37,869 bases of DNA from Nitrospirota bacterium (GTDB lineage: Bacteria; Nitrospirota; Nitrospiria; Nitrospirales; Nitrospiraceae): positions 1 to 37,869 of the forward strand of contig JACAFD010000099.1 of NCBI GenBank assembly GCA_013388555.1, read 5' to 3'. Below the pieces are notes generated by a model, which was not told the origin of the DNA, ran no database searches, and saw only the letters and a list, made by a program, of their open reading frames with translations. Both the position numbers and the translations under genes were made by a program. This document shows positions 1-7,237 of the stretch, one piece after another (the first letter of the stretch is position 1; each line of letters starts with the position of its first letter).

Positions 1-98
1 CGATGAAACAGTGGTCGCTCGACGCGCGCAGTTGAAGGGCAGGCTAGGCTGCCTCCCTAGTTCGTGACGAATGTGCCTGAGGAGAAGAAACAGAAGAG

Positions 99-653
99 AT
101 GAAGCTGCGCAAAGGCTCACAAGATGCGACGGGATTGCGGTTTGGGATTGTCGTCGCGAAGTTCAACAAGTTCGTCACGAGTAAGCTCCTCTCGTCCTGC
201 CTAGATGCGCTGACGAAGAAGCACGGAGTGAAGGGAGCTGACATCGAGGTGGTGCGGGTGCCGGGGGCATTCGAGATGCCATTGGTGGCGCGGACGATGG
301 CCAAATCTGGCCGGTTCAATGCGGTGATTTGTCTGGGTGCGATCATTCGGGGGGATACGCCGCATTTCGATTATATCAGCGCGGAAGTCAGCCGGGGGAT
401 CGGGCAGGCGGCGTTGGATGCCGACGTGCCGATCATCTTTGGCGTGTTGACGACACATACCATCGCGCAGGCGATCGAGCGGGCAGAGCCGGCTAAGTTC
501 AACCGTGGTGGAGAGGCAGCCACGTCCGCAATCGAAATGGCAGCGGTGATGAGGATGTTGAAAGGAAGTGCTGACAGGGCCACAAGTCCCAAGCTGACAG
601 GTAACAGGCGGGCAAGTGGAAGGGTCGGTACCGAAGGGGCCAGGAGAAAATAA
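99..653 (+). CDS. ribH: 6,7-dimethyl-8-ribityllumazine synthase
   Basis: This enzyme condenses 5-amino-6-ribitylaminouracil with 3,4-dihydroxy-2-butanone 4-phosphate in the penultimate step of riboflavin synthesis, in the cytosol. The family motifs are in order: VPGAFEMP at residues 54-61, GAIIRGDTPHFDY with the catalytic His at 89, and FGVLTT followed by QAIERA near 114-129. The ATG follows a GGAGAAG-type ribosome-binding site. Lumazine synthases usually end soon after the helix that here finishes near residue 157. The remaining 27 or so residues are basic and are encoded by an intergenic inverted-repeat cluster, so they are probably a recent tail. nusB follows, the usual ribH-nusB order. 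About 98 bases precede the gene and may hold the end of an upstream rib gene, but no frame there is recognisable. Confidence 0.96.
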   Translation: MKLRKGSQDATGLRFGIVVAKFNKFVTSKLLSSCLDALTKKHGVKGADIEVVRVPGAFEMPLVARTMAKSGRFNAVICLGAIIRGDTPHFDYISAEVSRGIGQAALDADVPIIFGVLTTHTIAQAIERAEPAKFNRGGEAATSAIEMAAVMRMLKGSADRATSPKLTGNRRASGRVGTEGARRK

Positions 654-712
654 TGAATCGACCTTGTCAGCCTGGTTTCTTGTCAGCTTGTAGTCTTGTC
701 AGCCTGTCAGCT
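571..712. repeat. Inverted short-unit repeat cluster between ribH and nusB
   Basis: Short units occur in both orientations. CTGACAGG at 571-578 pairs with CCTGTCAG at 703-710, and AAGCTGACA at 591-599 pairs with TGTCAGCTT at 681-689. The right arm holds further CTTGTCAGC units. The left arm lies inside the 3' end of ribH. The transcript could fold into alternative stems. A role in termination or message processing is inference. Confidence 0.75.
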
Positions 713-720
713 CGATAATT

Positions 721-1170
721 ATGGGATCGCGCCATCAAGCCAGGGAGCGCGCACTTCAGATTCTGTTTCAGTACGACATTCACGGCAAACCGGGTTTATG
801 GCGGGATGTCTTCTGGAAGGAGAATGAGGCGACGGATGAGGTGAAGGATTTTGCCGAACGGCTCGTGGCCGGGGTGTTGGAGAAGAAGAAAGAGCTGGAT
901 GTCCTTATCGGGAAATACGCGACCAATTGGAAAGTCAGTCGTATGCCGATTGTGGACCGCAATATCCTGCGGGCCGGTGTCTATGAACTGCTGTGGATGG
1001 ATGACGTGCCGGCCAAGGTGACCGTCAACGAAGCCATCGAATTGGCAAAAAGTTTCGGCGATGACGAGGCGTCGAAGTTTGTGAATGGCGTTCTGGATCA
1101 GGTCTTGACCAAGGAGTTGACATTGGCCGCGAAACGACGTGAGGCGTCAGGCGTGAAACGTGAGGCGTAA
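721..1170 (+). CDS. nusB: Transcription antitermination factor NusB
   Basis: NusB binds boxA RNA together with ribosomal protein S10 and supports antitermination of rRNA operons. The N-terminus has the typical [16 protein letters not shown] helix, followed by [15 protein letters not shown] and [16 protein letters not shown] (about residues 78-112), ending in [10 protein letters not shown]. The natural end of the family is near residue 135. The last 14 or so residues come from GTGAGGCGT-type repeat units that run into the stop codon. The ATG directly follows the ribH repeat cluster and no strong ribosome-binding site is visible, so translation may depend on the upstream gene. Cytosolic, 149 residues, close to normal length. 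Confidence 0.95.
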   Translation: MGSRHQARERALQILFQYDIHGKPGLWRDVFWKENEATDEVKDFAERLVAGVLEKKKELDVLIGKYATNWKVSRMPIVDRNILRAGVYELLWMDDVPAKVTVNEAIELAKSFGDDEASKFVNGVLDQVLTKELTLAAKRREASGVKREA

Positions 1171-1230
1171 TGATACGGATGAAGACGCTGCCACCTCTTT
1201 CACCCCTTACGCCTAACCCCTCACGCCTAA
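1138..1230. repeat. Inverted short-unit repeat cluster between nusB and purB
   Basis: CGTGAGGCGT units at 1138-1147 and 1159-1168 face TTACGCCT at 1207-1214 and CCTCACGCC at 1219-1227. AGGCGTAA at 1163-1170 and TTACGCCT at 1207-1214 are perfect inverted copies. The left arm contains the last codons and stop of nusB. The layout matches the ribH-nusB cluster but the unit sequence is different. Confidence 0.75.
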
Positions 1231-1240
1231 CGGAGAAGAG

Positions 1241-2569
1241 ATGATTGACCGCTATACCCGTCCCCAGATGAAAGCCATTTGGGAGTTGAAACGGAAGTAC
1301 GAGATCTGGCTTGCAGTCGAGCTGGCTGCCTGCTCGGCGTTCGAACGGGCCGGACAGGTTCCGCGCGGCACTTCCGTCCGTATCGGGAAGAAAGCCACGA
1401 TCGATGTGAAGCGCATTGCCAAGATCGAGAAGGTGACGAAACACGACGTCATTGCCTTTCTGGAATCACTGGTGGATTCGGTTGGGCCGGAGCACCGGTT
1501 CCTCCACATGGGGCTGACCTCGTCGGACATTGTAGACACCTCCTTGGCCGTGCAGATGACCCAGGCCCTCGACCTCATTCTCGACGATCTTGAAGAGCTG
1601 ATCGCCGTCTTGAAGCGGCAGGCGCTGAAGCACAAGCACACGGTGATGGTCGGTCGCTCGCACGGCATTCACGGCGAACCGATCTCGTTCGGCTTCAAGC
1701 TGGCCATTTGGTACGAAGAAGCCTGCCGTCACCGGGAGCGGCTGACGCACGTTCGGCAGGAAATCGCGGTGGGCAAGCTCTCCGGTGCGATGGGTACCTT
1801 TGCGCATCAAGGGCCTGAAGTAGAAGAGTACGTCTGCGCCAAGCTGGGGCTGACGCCGGACCCTATCTCCAATCAAATCGTGCAGCGCGATCGGCATGCA
1901 TCCTATGCCTCGGCCTTGGCGTTGCTGGCTGCCAGCATCGAAAAGTTTGCGACGGAGATTCGCCATCTGCAGCGGACCGAGGTACTCGAAGCGGAAGAGT
2001 ATTTTTCTGAGGGACAGAAGGGATCTTCGGCAATGCCGCACAAACGGAACCCGATCGCCTCGGAGAATCTCTGCGGGCTGGCGCGGGTGGTGCGCGGCAA
2101 TAGCCTCGCGGCAATGGAGAACGTCGCGCTGTGGCATGAGCGCGACATCAGCCATTCGTCCGTCGAGCGCGTGATCATGCCGGATAGCACGATTCTGATC
2201 GATTATATGCTGGCGCGGATCACCGACGTTATCGAACATCTGGTGGTCTACCCGGACAATATGAAACGCAACCTCGATCTCACCGGAGGGCTGGTCTATT
2301 CACAGCGGTTGTTGCTGTTGCTTATCGAAAAGGGAGCGCAGCGCAAGGAGTCGTATGAAGCGGTCCAGCGCAATGCCATGGCTTCCTGGAAAGGGGCGGG
2401 AGCATTGCAAGAGTTAGTCGGCAAGGACCACTTCGTGGCGAAATATCTCACGGCAAGAGAGATTCAATCCTGTTTCGATCCGAAGTATTATCTGCGCCAT
2501 CTCGACAAGATTTTCCAGCGTGTTTTCGGATCGGGCGCGCGTAAACGAGGGAAGGGGAGGACACGATGA
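1241..2569 (+). CDS. purB: Adenylosuccinate lyase
   Basis: PurB catalyses two beta-eliminations: SAICAR to AICAR plus fumarate, and adenylosuccinate to AMP plus fumarate. The fumarase/aspartase superfamily signature GSSAMPHKRNP lies at residues 261-271, with the flexible catalytic serine loop at 262-263. The general-acid histidine region GRSHGIHGEP carries H141 and H144. TSSDIVDT follows HMGL near residue 90, as in bacterial PurB. The start has a GGAGAAG ribosome-binding site. At 442 residues it has normal length, and it ends in a basic tail. Its stop codon overlaps the start of the chlorite dismutase gene (ATGA), so the two are probably translationally coupled. Confidence 0.97.
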   Translation: MIDRYTRPQMKAIWELKRKYEIWLAVELAACSAFERAGQVPRGTSVRIGKKATIDVKRIAKIEKVTKHDVIAFLESLVDSVGPEHRFLHMGLTSSDIVDTSLAVQMTQALDLILDDLEELIAVLKRQALKHKHTVMVGRSHGIHGEPISFGFKLAIWYEEACRHRERLTHVRQEIAVGKLSGAMGTFAHQGPEVEEYVCAKLGLTPDPISNQIVQRDRHASYASALALLAASIEKFATEIRHLQRTEVLEAEEYFSEGQKGSSAMPHKRNPIASENLCGLARVVRGNSLAAMENVALWHERDISHSSVERVIMPDSTILIDYMLARITDVIEHLVVYPDNMKRNLDLTGGLVYSQRLLLLLIEKGAQRKESYEAVQRNAMASWKGAGALQELVGKDHFVAKYLTAREIQSCFDPKYYLRHLDKIFQRVFGSGARKRGKGRTR

Positions 2570-3363
2570 GATCACGTATTTCCACTTTCGTGCGTTTTGT
2601 GGTGCTGGTGTCGGTTGTTCTGGCGGTCGTGCCGGCCGTTAACGCAGCCGACCGCGACAAACTTCTGAGTGAACCGGGCGTCTATGGCACATTTGCCGCG
2701 TTCCGACTCGATGCTGATTGGGTTAAACAGGGTCAGACGACGCGTATCACGCAATTGCTCACGTTGAAGGGAGTGGTCGAGCAGCATCGAGAAAAAGTGG
2801 CGATTGATGTCTATCTTCTTCGTGGACTCTCCGATCGCGCCGACCTGCTGTTTCGCATTCATGCGACCGAGCTGCGCGATGCCCAAGAATTTCTCCTGGA
2901 TCTCCAGGGCAGTCTTTTCGGCAAGCACCTGACCGATAGCACGATCTTTTCCGGTCTGACGAAGAAGGCCAGCTATGTACCGGGCATGCCGGACAGTCTC
3001 AAAGCCGAACTCAAGGCTCCCAGTGAGCCAGGCCCTCAGCCCTACGTCATCGTGATCCCGATCCGGAAGAGTGCAGACTGGTGGGGGCTGGATCAGGACA
3101 AGCGCGCGGCCATGATGCAGGAACATACGGAAGTCACGGTGCCCTATCTCAAGACGGTCAAACGGAAGCTCTATCATTCCAGCGGGCTCGACGATCTGGA
3201 TTTCATCACCTATTTTGAAACGTCCAAGCTGGAAGACTTCCACAGCCTGGTTCTGGCTTTGGAGAAGGTGAAAGAGTTCCCGTATAATCGGCGCTTTGGT
3301 CATCCGACCCTGCTGGGAACCGTCAGATCGTTGGATGAGATCATCGAGGTATTGGCTCAGTAA
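2566..3363 (+). CDS. cld: Periplasmic chlorite dismutase (heme b)
   Basis: Chlorite dismutase converts chlorite to chloride and dioxygen. A signal peptide (residues 1-27, hydrophobic stretch ending AVNA) indicates export to the periplasm. The mature start ADRDKLL, the LLRGLSD segment, PYVIVIPI, the WW pair at 172-173, MQEHT with the proximal heme ligand H187, and KTVKRKLYHSSGLDD with the distal arginine R200 match the Nitrospira-type enzyme. A Lys at 168 and a Glu at 218 sit where the heme-pocket residues are expected. At 265 residues it has the long, pentamer-forming subunit length. It lies between purB and purC and overlaps purB by four bases. No purine-related reason for this position is known. 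The family assignment is firm; the physiological substrate in this organism is not shown. Confidence 0.95.
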   Translation: MRSRISTFVRFVVLVSVVLAVVPAVNAADRDKLLSEPGVYGTFAAFRLDADWVKQGQTTRITQLLTLKGVVEQHREKVAIDVYLLRGLSDRADLLFRIHATELRDAQEFLLDLQGSLFGKHLTDSTIFSGLTKKASYVPGMPDSLKAELKAPSEPGPQPYVIVIPIRKSADWWGLDQDKRAAMMQEHTEVTVPYLKTVKRKLYHSSGLDDLDFITYFETSKLEDFHSLVLALEKVKEFPYNRRFGHPTLLGTVRSLDEIIEVLAQ

Positions 3364-3388
3364 CTGTGAGTACGGCTGGAGATTAGGT

Positions 3389-4093
3389 ATGGCAACAGGC
3401 GCGTTACTCTACGAAGGTAAGGCCAAAAAGGTTTTTGCGACCGACAGGCCCGATCAGGTCGTCCAGTATTTCAAGGATGATGCGACGGCCTTCAACGCGC
3501 AGAAGCGCGGGACTATCGCCGAGAAAGGCGTCATCAATAATAAAGTGTCCGAGCGGCTTTTTCGGTTGCTGGAACAGGCCGGTGTGCCGACGCATTTTGT
3601 CGAGCGCCTCAGTGACCGCGAACTGCTCACGAAGAAAGTCACGATCGTGCCGGTCGAAGTGGTGGTCCGCAACGTCGTAGCAGGCAGCTTGGCGAAGCGG
3701 TTGGGTCTGAAAGAGGGTGAACCCATCGAGCCGGCGATCGTGGAGTGGTACTACAAGAACGATGCGCTGGGCGATCCGCTCATCGCTGATGAGCATATTC
3801 GGTTGCTCAAGCTGGCGACGCCGGAGCAACTGGTAGAAATAAAGCGGCTCGCGTTGCACGTAAATAGAGTCCTCCAACCGTTCTTTCGCGAACGGCAGAT
3901 GATCCTCGTCGATTTCAAATTGGAGTTCGGGTTGCATAACGGCAAGTTGATCCTGGCCGATGAGATTTCGCCGGACACCTGCCGCTTTTGGGATCAGACG
4001 ACGAAGGAGTCGATGGATAAGGATCGGTTTCGGAAGGATTTGGGGAAGATTGAAGAGGCGTATCGGGAGGTTCTGAAAAGAGTGTGCGGATGA
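3389..4093 (+). CDS. purC: SAICAR synthetase
   Basis: Phosphoribosylaminoimidazole-succinocarboxamide synthase joins CAIR and aspartate using ATP, the step before PurB. The ATG at 3389 was chosen because it gives the family N-terminus ALLYEGKAKKVF and has GGAG upstream; the frame is open further upstream, but that part overlaps cld and looks unrelated. Visible motifs are YFKDDATAFN, VVRNVVAGSLAKRLG, VDFKLEFG and ADEISPDTCRFWD. The 234-residue length is typical. It starts 25 bases after cld. A structured, mostly non-coding stretch of about 200 bases follows, which may separate it from the next genes. Confidence 0.96.
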   Translation: MATGALLYEGKAKKVFATDRPDQVVQYFKDDATAFNAQKRGTIAEKGVINNKVSERLFRLLEQAGVPTHFVERLSDRELLTKKVTIVPVEVVVRNVVAGSLAKRLGLKEGEPIEPAIVEWYYKNDALGDPLIADEHIRLLKLATPEQLVEIKRLALHVNRVLQPFFRERQMILVDFKLEFGLHNGKLILADEISPDTCRFWDQTTKESMDKDRFRKDLGKIEEAYREVLKRVCG

Positions 4094-4299
4094 GGGGACG
4101 ATGGGGAAGGGTGGGGCTCTCCTCTTTGCTCGCGCAACGCGCGGTCGCAGAAGGCCCTCGCAGGGGCCAGGACGCGTCTCGGCGCGTCCAGGGTGGGCGG
4201 GTGAGAAGGTCGCGCAGGTGAGGGCCTCCCCGGCGAAGACTGTGCCAAATCCTTTGGTGGAGGGAAGAGTAGGGGGAGTAAAGTAAAGGGGAGAGAGTC
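4094..4299. repeat. Non-coding stretch with hairpins and a dispersed 19-bp repeat
   Basis: No gene is supported here. The stretch contains a perfect 7-bp stem, GGACGCG at 4170-4176 with CGCGTCC at 4183-4189, and another stem around 4153-4168. The 19 bases at 4126-4144 recur exactly as their reverse complement at 29158-29176, inside a miniature element, so this is probably a decayed relative of that element. Confidence 0.6.
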
Positions 4300-4524
4300 G
4301 TGAAGGGGTTTGCGCGGTTGTATATAAAATATGGGTCGATCGCGTCCATTTTGGCGGTCATGTCGGTGGTAGGTGCGTTGACCTATCGGATGGGGGATTC
4401 ACCCTGGCGCTGGCCGCTCCTGGCGGTTATCGTGGCTGGGTTCGGGACGATCGTCGGGATTTTCTGGATCAGGAGATATGTGGACAGACAGACCAAAGCG
4501 TCGGAGCAGGGGAGTCAAAAGTGA
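4300..4524 (+). CDS. Small two-helix membrane protein
   Basis: A 74-residue protein starting at GTG with a GGGGAGAGAG ribosome-binding site. Two hydrophobic segments (about residues 13-30 and 39-57) are separated by a short polar turn containing TYRMGDSPWRW. The C-terminus is short, basic and polar (RRYVDRQTKASEQ). This suggests an inner-membrane hairpin with both ends on the same side. It lies between purC and purS on the same strand. No family was recognised and nothing ties it to purine metabolism. Confidence 0.6.
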   Translation: MKGFARLYIKYGSIASILAVMSVVGALTYRMGDSPWRWPLLAVIVAGFGTIVGIFWIRRYVDRQTKASEQGSQK

Positions 4525-4569
4525 AGGGTGAAGGGGTGAGAGCCAAGCGAAGCAGGGGGGACATTTCCA

Positions 4570-4692
4570 CAGGATGCTCAAAAAGGCCGTCAGCAAGGCC
4601 GCAGCGAGTGAAGACCGGAGGCGTACCCTTTGGGGTACGTTGAGGATCTGAACGATGCGAGAACGAAGCTGGCGGATTTTTTCAGCATCCTG
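4570..4692. mobile_element. Miniature inverted-repeat element, copy 1 (purS leader)
   Basis: A 123-bp element bounded by CAGGATGCTCAAAAA and its inverse TTTTTTCAGCATCCTG. Inside is GGCGTACCCTTTGGGGTACG and a segment ending CGATGCGAGAACGAAGCTGG, both shared with the copies at 21407 and 26274. It carries no coding capacity of its own and must be moved, if it still moves, by a transposase encoded elsewhere. Its right end stops 15 bases before the purS start codon. Confidence 0.8.
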
Positions 4693-4707
4693 GTAAGGGG
4701 GGAAGAA

Positions 4708-4950
4708 GTGAAAGCCAAGATTCACGTGACGCTCAAACAAGGGATTCTCGATCCTCAAGGGAAGGCGATTGAGCATGCGCTTGATTCGCTGGGGTTTAAG
4801 AACGTGGGCCATGTGCGAGTCGGGAAGTATCTGGAACTGGACGTGAACGAAACGGACAGGGTAAAAGCGGATGCAAAGGTTAAGGCCATGTGCGAGAAGC
4901 TTCTGGCGAATACGATCATTGAGGAATATCGGTACGAATTGGCAGGTTGA
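4708..4950 (+). CDS. purS: FGAM synthase subunit PurS
   Basis: PurS is the small subunit that bridges PurL and PurQ in the three-part phosphoribosylformylglycinamidine synthase. The GTG at 4708 was chosen because it follows a strong GGGGGGAAGAA ribosome-binding site and gives the usual N-terminus VKAKIHVTLKQGILDPQG. The frame is open upstream, but that part lies in the repeat element. The 80-residue length, ALDSLGFKNVGHVRVGKYLEL and the CEKLLANTIIEEYRYE end are typical. purQ follows after about 60 bases. Confidence 0.95.
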   Translation: MKAKIHVTLKQGILDPQGKAIEHALDSLGFKNVGHVRVGKYLELDVNETDRVKADAKVKAMCEKLLANTIIEEYRYELAG

Positions 4951-5010
4951 GACTGAGACTGGGGACGTGTTCGCTCAACCTTACCCTGAACCTTAGCCTT
5001 CTGAGGATTT

Positions 5011-5736
5011 ATGAAGATCGGAGTGGTGGTGTTTCCGGGGAGTAATTGCGATCACGACTGTGAGCATATCTTTAAGGATGTGCTGGGGCAGTATGTGGAG
5101 ATGATCTGGCATAAGGAGACCTTGCTCGCTGGTCTGGATGCGATTGTCCTGCCGGGCGGGTTTTCCTATGGCGACTATTTGCGGACCGGCGCCATCGCGC
5201 GGTTCTCGCCGGTGATGGGAGCAGTGAAGGAGTTTGCCAAGAAGGGCGGGATGGTGCTCGGCATCTGCAACGGGTTTCAGATTCTGCTCGAAGCAGGGTT
5301 ACTGCCGGGAGCTATGCTCCGGAACAGGTCGCTGCATTTCATCTGCAAGGATGTGTCGGTGAAGGTTGAAAATGCTGCCACGGCCTTTACCAGCGCCTAT
5401 GAGTCCGGCCAGGTGCTCAAGATTCCGATTGCCCATGCGGACGGGAATTACTACACAGATCCGGTGACGCTGGCAGCGATGCAGGCGAACGCGCAGATTG
5501 TGCTGCGCTATTGCACGCCGGAGGGTAAGATAACGCCGGAGGCGAATCCGAATGGCTCGCTCGACAACATTGCCGGGATCATTAATGCCGAGGGCAATGT
5601 ACTGGGCATGATGCCCCATCCGGAGCGTTGTGCGGAAGCGGTATTGGGCAATGACGACGGGAAGTTGATTTTCCTCTCGATGCTGGAATCGCTGAAGGGG
5701 AACAAGAAGGAACTGAAGATGGTAGGAGCTGGGTGA
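5011..5736 (+). CDS. purQ: FGAM synthase glutaminase subunit PurQ
   Basis: PurQ hydrolyses glutamine and passes ammonia to PurL. It is a class I (triad) amidotransferase: the nucleophile C86 lies in GICNGFQ, and H203 and E205 lie in MPHPER. The N-terminus [16 protein letters not shown] and the oxyanion region [12 protein letters not shown] are typical. At 241 residues it is slightly longer than many PurQ proteins because of a lysine-rich end. The stop is followed by a 1.5 kb islet before purL; in most genomes the two genes are adjacent. Confidence 0.97.
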   Translation: MKIGVVVFPGSNCDHDCEHIFKDVLGQYVEMIWHKETLLAGLDAIVLPGGFSYGDYLRTGAIARFSPVMGAVKEFAKKGGMVLGICNGFQILLEAGLLPGAMLRNRSLHFICKDVSVKVENAATAFTSAYESGQVLKIPIAHADGNYYTDPVTLAAMQANAQIVLRYCTPEGKITPEANPNGSLDNIAGIINAEGNVLGMMPHPERCAEAVLGNDDGKLIFLSMLESLKGNKKELKMVGAG

Positions 5737-5779
5737 GGGCATGGCCAACCGCTCCTATGCCTTCGCGGTCACCCTTTCG

Positions 5780-5876
5780 GAGTCAGCCGGGCGGAAGCCT
5801 TCTGGAATTCCTTCCGCCATGGCCTTAGCAGGCCGTGAAGCGTCAGTCAGTTCCAGCTTTCTTTCCCGGCTGACTC
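5780..5876. repeat. Inverted repeat downstream of purQ
   Basis: GAGTCAGCCGGG at 5780-5791 and CCCGGCTGACTC at 5865-5876 are perfect 12-bp inverted copies. Inside lies a second 7-bp stem, GCGGAAG at 5791-5797 and CTTCCGC at 5811-5817. It may end purQ transcription or mark the left edge of the islet. The frame open across this stretch has no recognisable protein before the Mrr-like part. Confidence 0.6.
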
Positions 5877-5917
5877 TCGATGGGTCCCTCACCCAGAGCA
5901 TTAGAAGATTAATAGCT

Positions 5918-5998
5918 ATGGCCGTTCCTGAGTATCAAAAGTTTTTCTTGCCGGTTCTCAGAATCGCGGGAGACAAGAAAGGAATAGTTACGTCGTAA
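5918..5998 (+). pseudogene. Fragment of an Mrr-type restriction protein (N-terminus)
   Basis: From the ATG at 5918 the frame reads MAVPEYQKFFLPVLRIAGDK and then stops. This resembles the first residues of the winged-helix Mrr_N domain found in Mrr-like restriction endonucleases, where a similar VPDYQxLMLPLL segment opens the protein. The rest of the protein, including the nuclease domain, is absent, so this is a remnant. The call rests on a short match. Confidence 0.5.
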
Positions 5999-6043
5999 GC
6001 AGGGTAGATTCCCACTACTTTGAAGAAGGTTGATCTTAACCCT

Positions 6044-6369
6044 GTGCGAATCTGGGATATTTCTCCGAAGAAACTGTGTCGGAATCATTTGTTGAGAGAG
6101 CATCGGGAGTTGCATGCGATTTGGTCGGTGATCTGAACGGCAAGAAGGGGTATGCACGGCATCCGGAAATGCAGTGGAGGGGAAGGCTCAAAGCACTCTA
6201 TGGGCGGCATGAACTGTTGGTAAGCGAAATGGCTGCGCGAGGCTATCGTCACCGCAGCCCACTGGCTAGGAGAGAGGCGACGGGTAATGCGAAACAGACG
6301 AGCTATGTGGATACGCCGAGAAGGCAGATTGTGATACTTCGGAACAAACGTTGTCAGTGTGATGTGTAG
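6044..6369 (+). pseudogene. Frameshifted pyrimidine-dimer DNA glycosylase
   Basis: The protein family is the small T4 endonuclease V-like pyrimidine-dimer glycosylase/AP lyase. From a GTG at 6044 one frame gives VRIWDISPKKLCRNHLLREH and ELHAIWSVI and stops at 6136. The adjacent frame carries the continuation NGKKGYARHPEMQWRGRLK, ALYGRHELLVSEMAARGYRH and YVDTPRRQIVILRNKRCQCD, ending at 6369. A single-base frameshift near 6130 therefore splits an otherwise well-kept gene of about 108 codons. It may be a real recent pseudogene or a sequencing or assembly error. Confidence 0.75.
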
Positions 6370-6378
6370 GAAGGATTT

Positions 6379-6504
6379 GTGATCGTGACAGCACCAGCCA
6401 TGACAAAAGACCTCATTGCGCAGCGTAATTTGACGGACGGTGAGTATGAGAAGGCTGTCGGGATTTCAGAATGTGAGCCAAGTTTGAGGGGGAGGCTACG
6501 ATGA
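6379..6504 (+). pseudogene. Degenerate second copy of the purL 5' end
   Basis: The frame reads TKDLIAQRNLTDGEYEKAVG, which matches the start of the real PurL ([20 protein letters not shown] at 7238). Similarity fades after about 30 codons, and the frame stops at 6504, overlapping the next start codon (ATGA). The copy differs from the true purL start at many positions, so it is either old or came from a different genome. It suggests purL once began here and that the toxin-antitoxin genes now sit between the remnant and the working gene. Confidence 0.8.
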
Positions 6505-6770
6505 TTCCAATTGAGTTTGATGCGATCATTTTTCAGGAAGGTAAGAGCTTTGTGGCGCATTGCCCCGAGTTGGATGTCTCCAGTTGTGGGCACAACGTGG
6601 ATGAGGCGAGAGGGGGCTTGAAGACTGCTGTACGCTTGTTCGTCGAGGAAGCTGAAAAGCTCGGTACGTTGGACGATATTCTGAAAGAGTCTGGATATCA
6701 ACGGGGGGCTGACGGTAAGTGGAAGTCGCCACGCATCGTTGCCACTGAAGTGATGTCAGTGGCAATCTAG
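6501..6770 (+). CDS. hicB: HicB-type antitoxin
   Basis: An 89-residue protein with the HicB partial-RNase-H fold pattern: beta-strand IEFDAIIFQEGKSFVAHCPE, then DVSSCGHNVDEARGGLKTAV and a helical RLFVEEAEKLGTLDDIL. HicB proteins neutralise the HicA mRNA interferase and usually repress their own promoter. The adjacent downstream gene is HicA-like, giving the reversed (antitoxin-first) order seen in many hicBA pairs. No separate DNA-binding domain is obvious. The ATG overlaps the stop of the purL remnant, and GGGGG lies just upstream as a ribosome-binding site. Confidence 0.75.
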   Translation: MIPIEFDAIIFQEGKSFVAHCPELDVSSCGHNVDEARGGLKTAVRLFVEEAEKLGTLDDILKESGYQRGADGKWKSPRIVATEVMSVAI

Positions 6771-6775
6771 GTCCA

Positions 6776-7024
6776 ATGTCGCGCATTACCGCAATCCCAG
6801 CATGGAAGCTGCGAAAGGTTATGGAGAAGGCCGGCTTCAACTGTGTGCGAACCGAAGGCGATCACTTCGTGTATGTGAAGTCAGGTGTGGCGAGGCCGGT
6901 GGTGATTCCAGATTGGGGCGAAGTGCCAGTGTTCATCATCAAGAATAACTTGCGGACAGCGGGAATTCCCGCGATGACTACTTCTCGTTCTTGTCCCAAG
7001 TGTAAGCAAGGTGGACGCTCATGA
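6776..7024 (+). CDS. hicA: HicA-type mRNA interferase toxin
   Basis: An 82-residue protein with a dsRBD-like HicA/YcfA core: WKLRKVMEKAGFNCVRTEGD followed by the expected catalytic His (H30 in EGDHFVYVK), then VVIPDWGEVPVFIIKNNLR and TAGI. HicA toxins cleave mRNA and are held inactive by HicB. It starts five bases after hicB and its stop overlaps the next start (ATGA). The last 15 or so residues, with CPKC, go beyond the usual family end. The domain is complete and the key His is kept, so the toxin is probably functional. Confidence 0.75.
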   Translation: MSRITAIPAWKLRKVMEKAGFNCVRTEGDHFVYVKSGVARPVVIPDWGEVPVFIIKNNLRTAGIPAMTTSRSCPKCKQGGRS

Positions 7025-7234
7025 GTCGATCTAACGTGAAAGCTGAGATGATCAAGATGCTGGATGCACTTCCTGATGAACTGACATGGGGGGGCTCTTC
7101 AGTATCACATCTATGTTCGTCAAAAGATCAAACGTGGCATGCAAGCTGTTGAAGCTGGAAAAACTTTTTCTCAGGAAGAAGTGGAGAAACACTTCGAAGG
7201 GCTGACGAAGAAATGGCAGCGTTGGAGTGAATGA
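7021..7234 (+). pseudogene. Antitoxin-like small gene, frameshifted in a G run
   Basis: From the ATG at 7021 the protein reads SRSNVKAEMIKMLDALPDEL followed by TWGG and then goes out of frame at a run of seven G. One base fewer restores LQYHIYVRQKIKRGMQAVEA and GKTFSQEEVEKHFEGLTKKW, ending at 7234, four bases before purL. The restored product (about 70 residues) resembles small antitoxin-like proteins of addiction modules. It overlaps hicA by four bases. The G run makes both slippage and sequencing error possible. Confidence 0.6.
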
Positions 7235-7237
7235 TTC

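Noticed and set aside
571-712. CRISPR array
   Set aside because: The units are short, irregular and in both orientations, with no regular spacers and no cas genes.
1466-2239. Long open frame opposite purB
   Set aside because: It lies entirely antisense to a highly conserved gene, has no ribosome-binding site or recognisable domain, and its openness follows from GC-rich codon use.
3296-3388. Longer purC start
   Set aside because: The extension overlaps cld and does not resemble PurC; the ATG at 3389 gives the family start.
4101-4286. Short open frame after purC
   Set aside because: It is made of hairpin and repeat sequence, is rich in Arg, Gly and Pro, and has no family resemblance.
4630-4707. 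Longer purS start
   Set aside because: The extra 26 codons lie inside the miniature element; the GTG at 4708 has the ribosome-binding site and the conserved N-terminus.
5741-5917. Open frame upstream of the Mrr-like fragment
   Set aside because: It is composed of inverted-repeat DNA and shows no recognisable protein.
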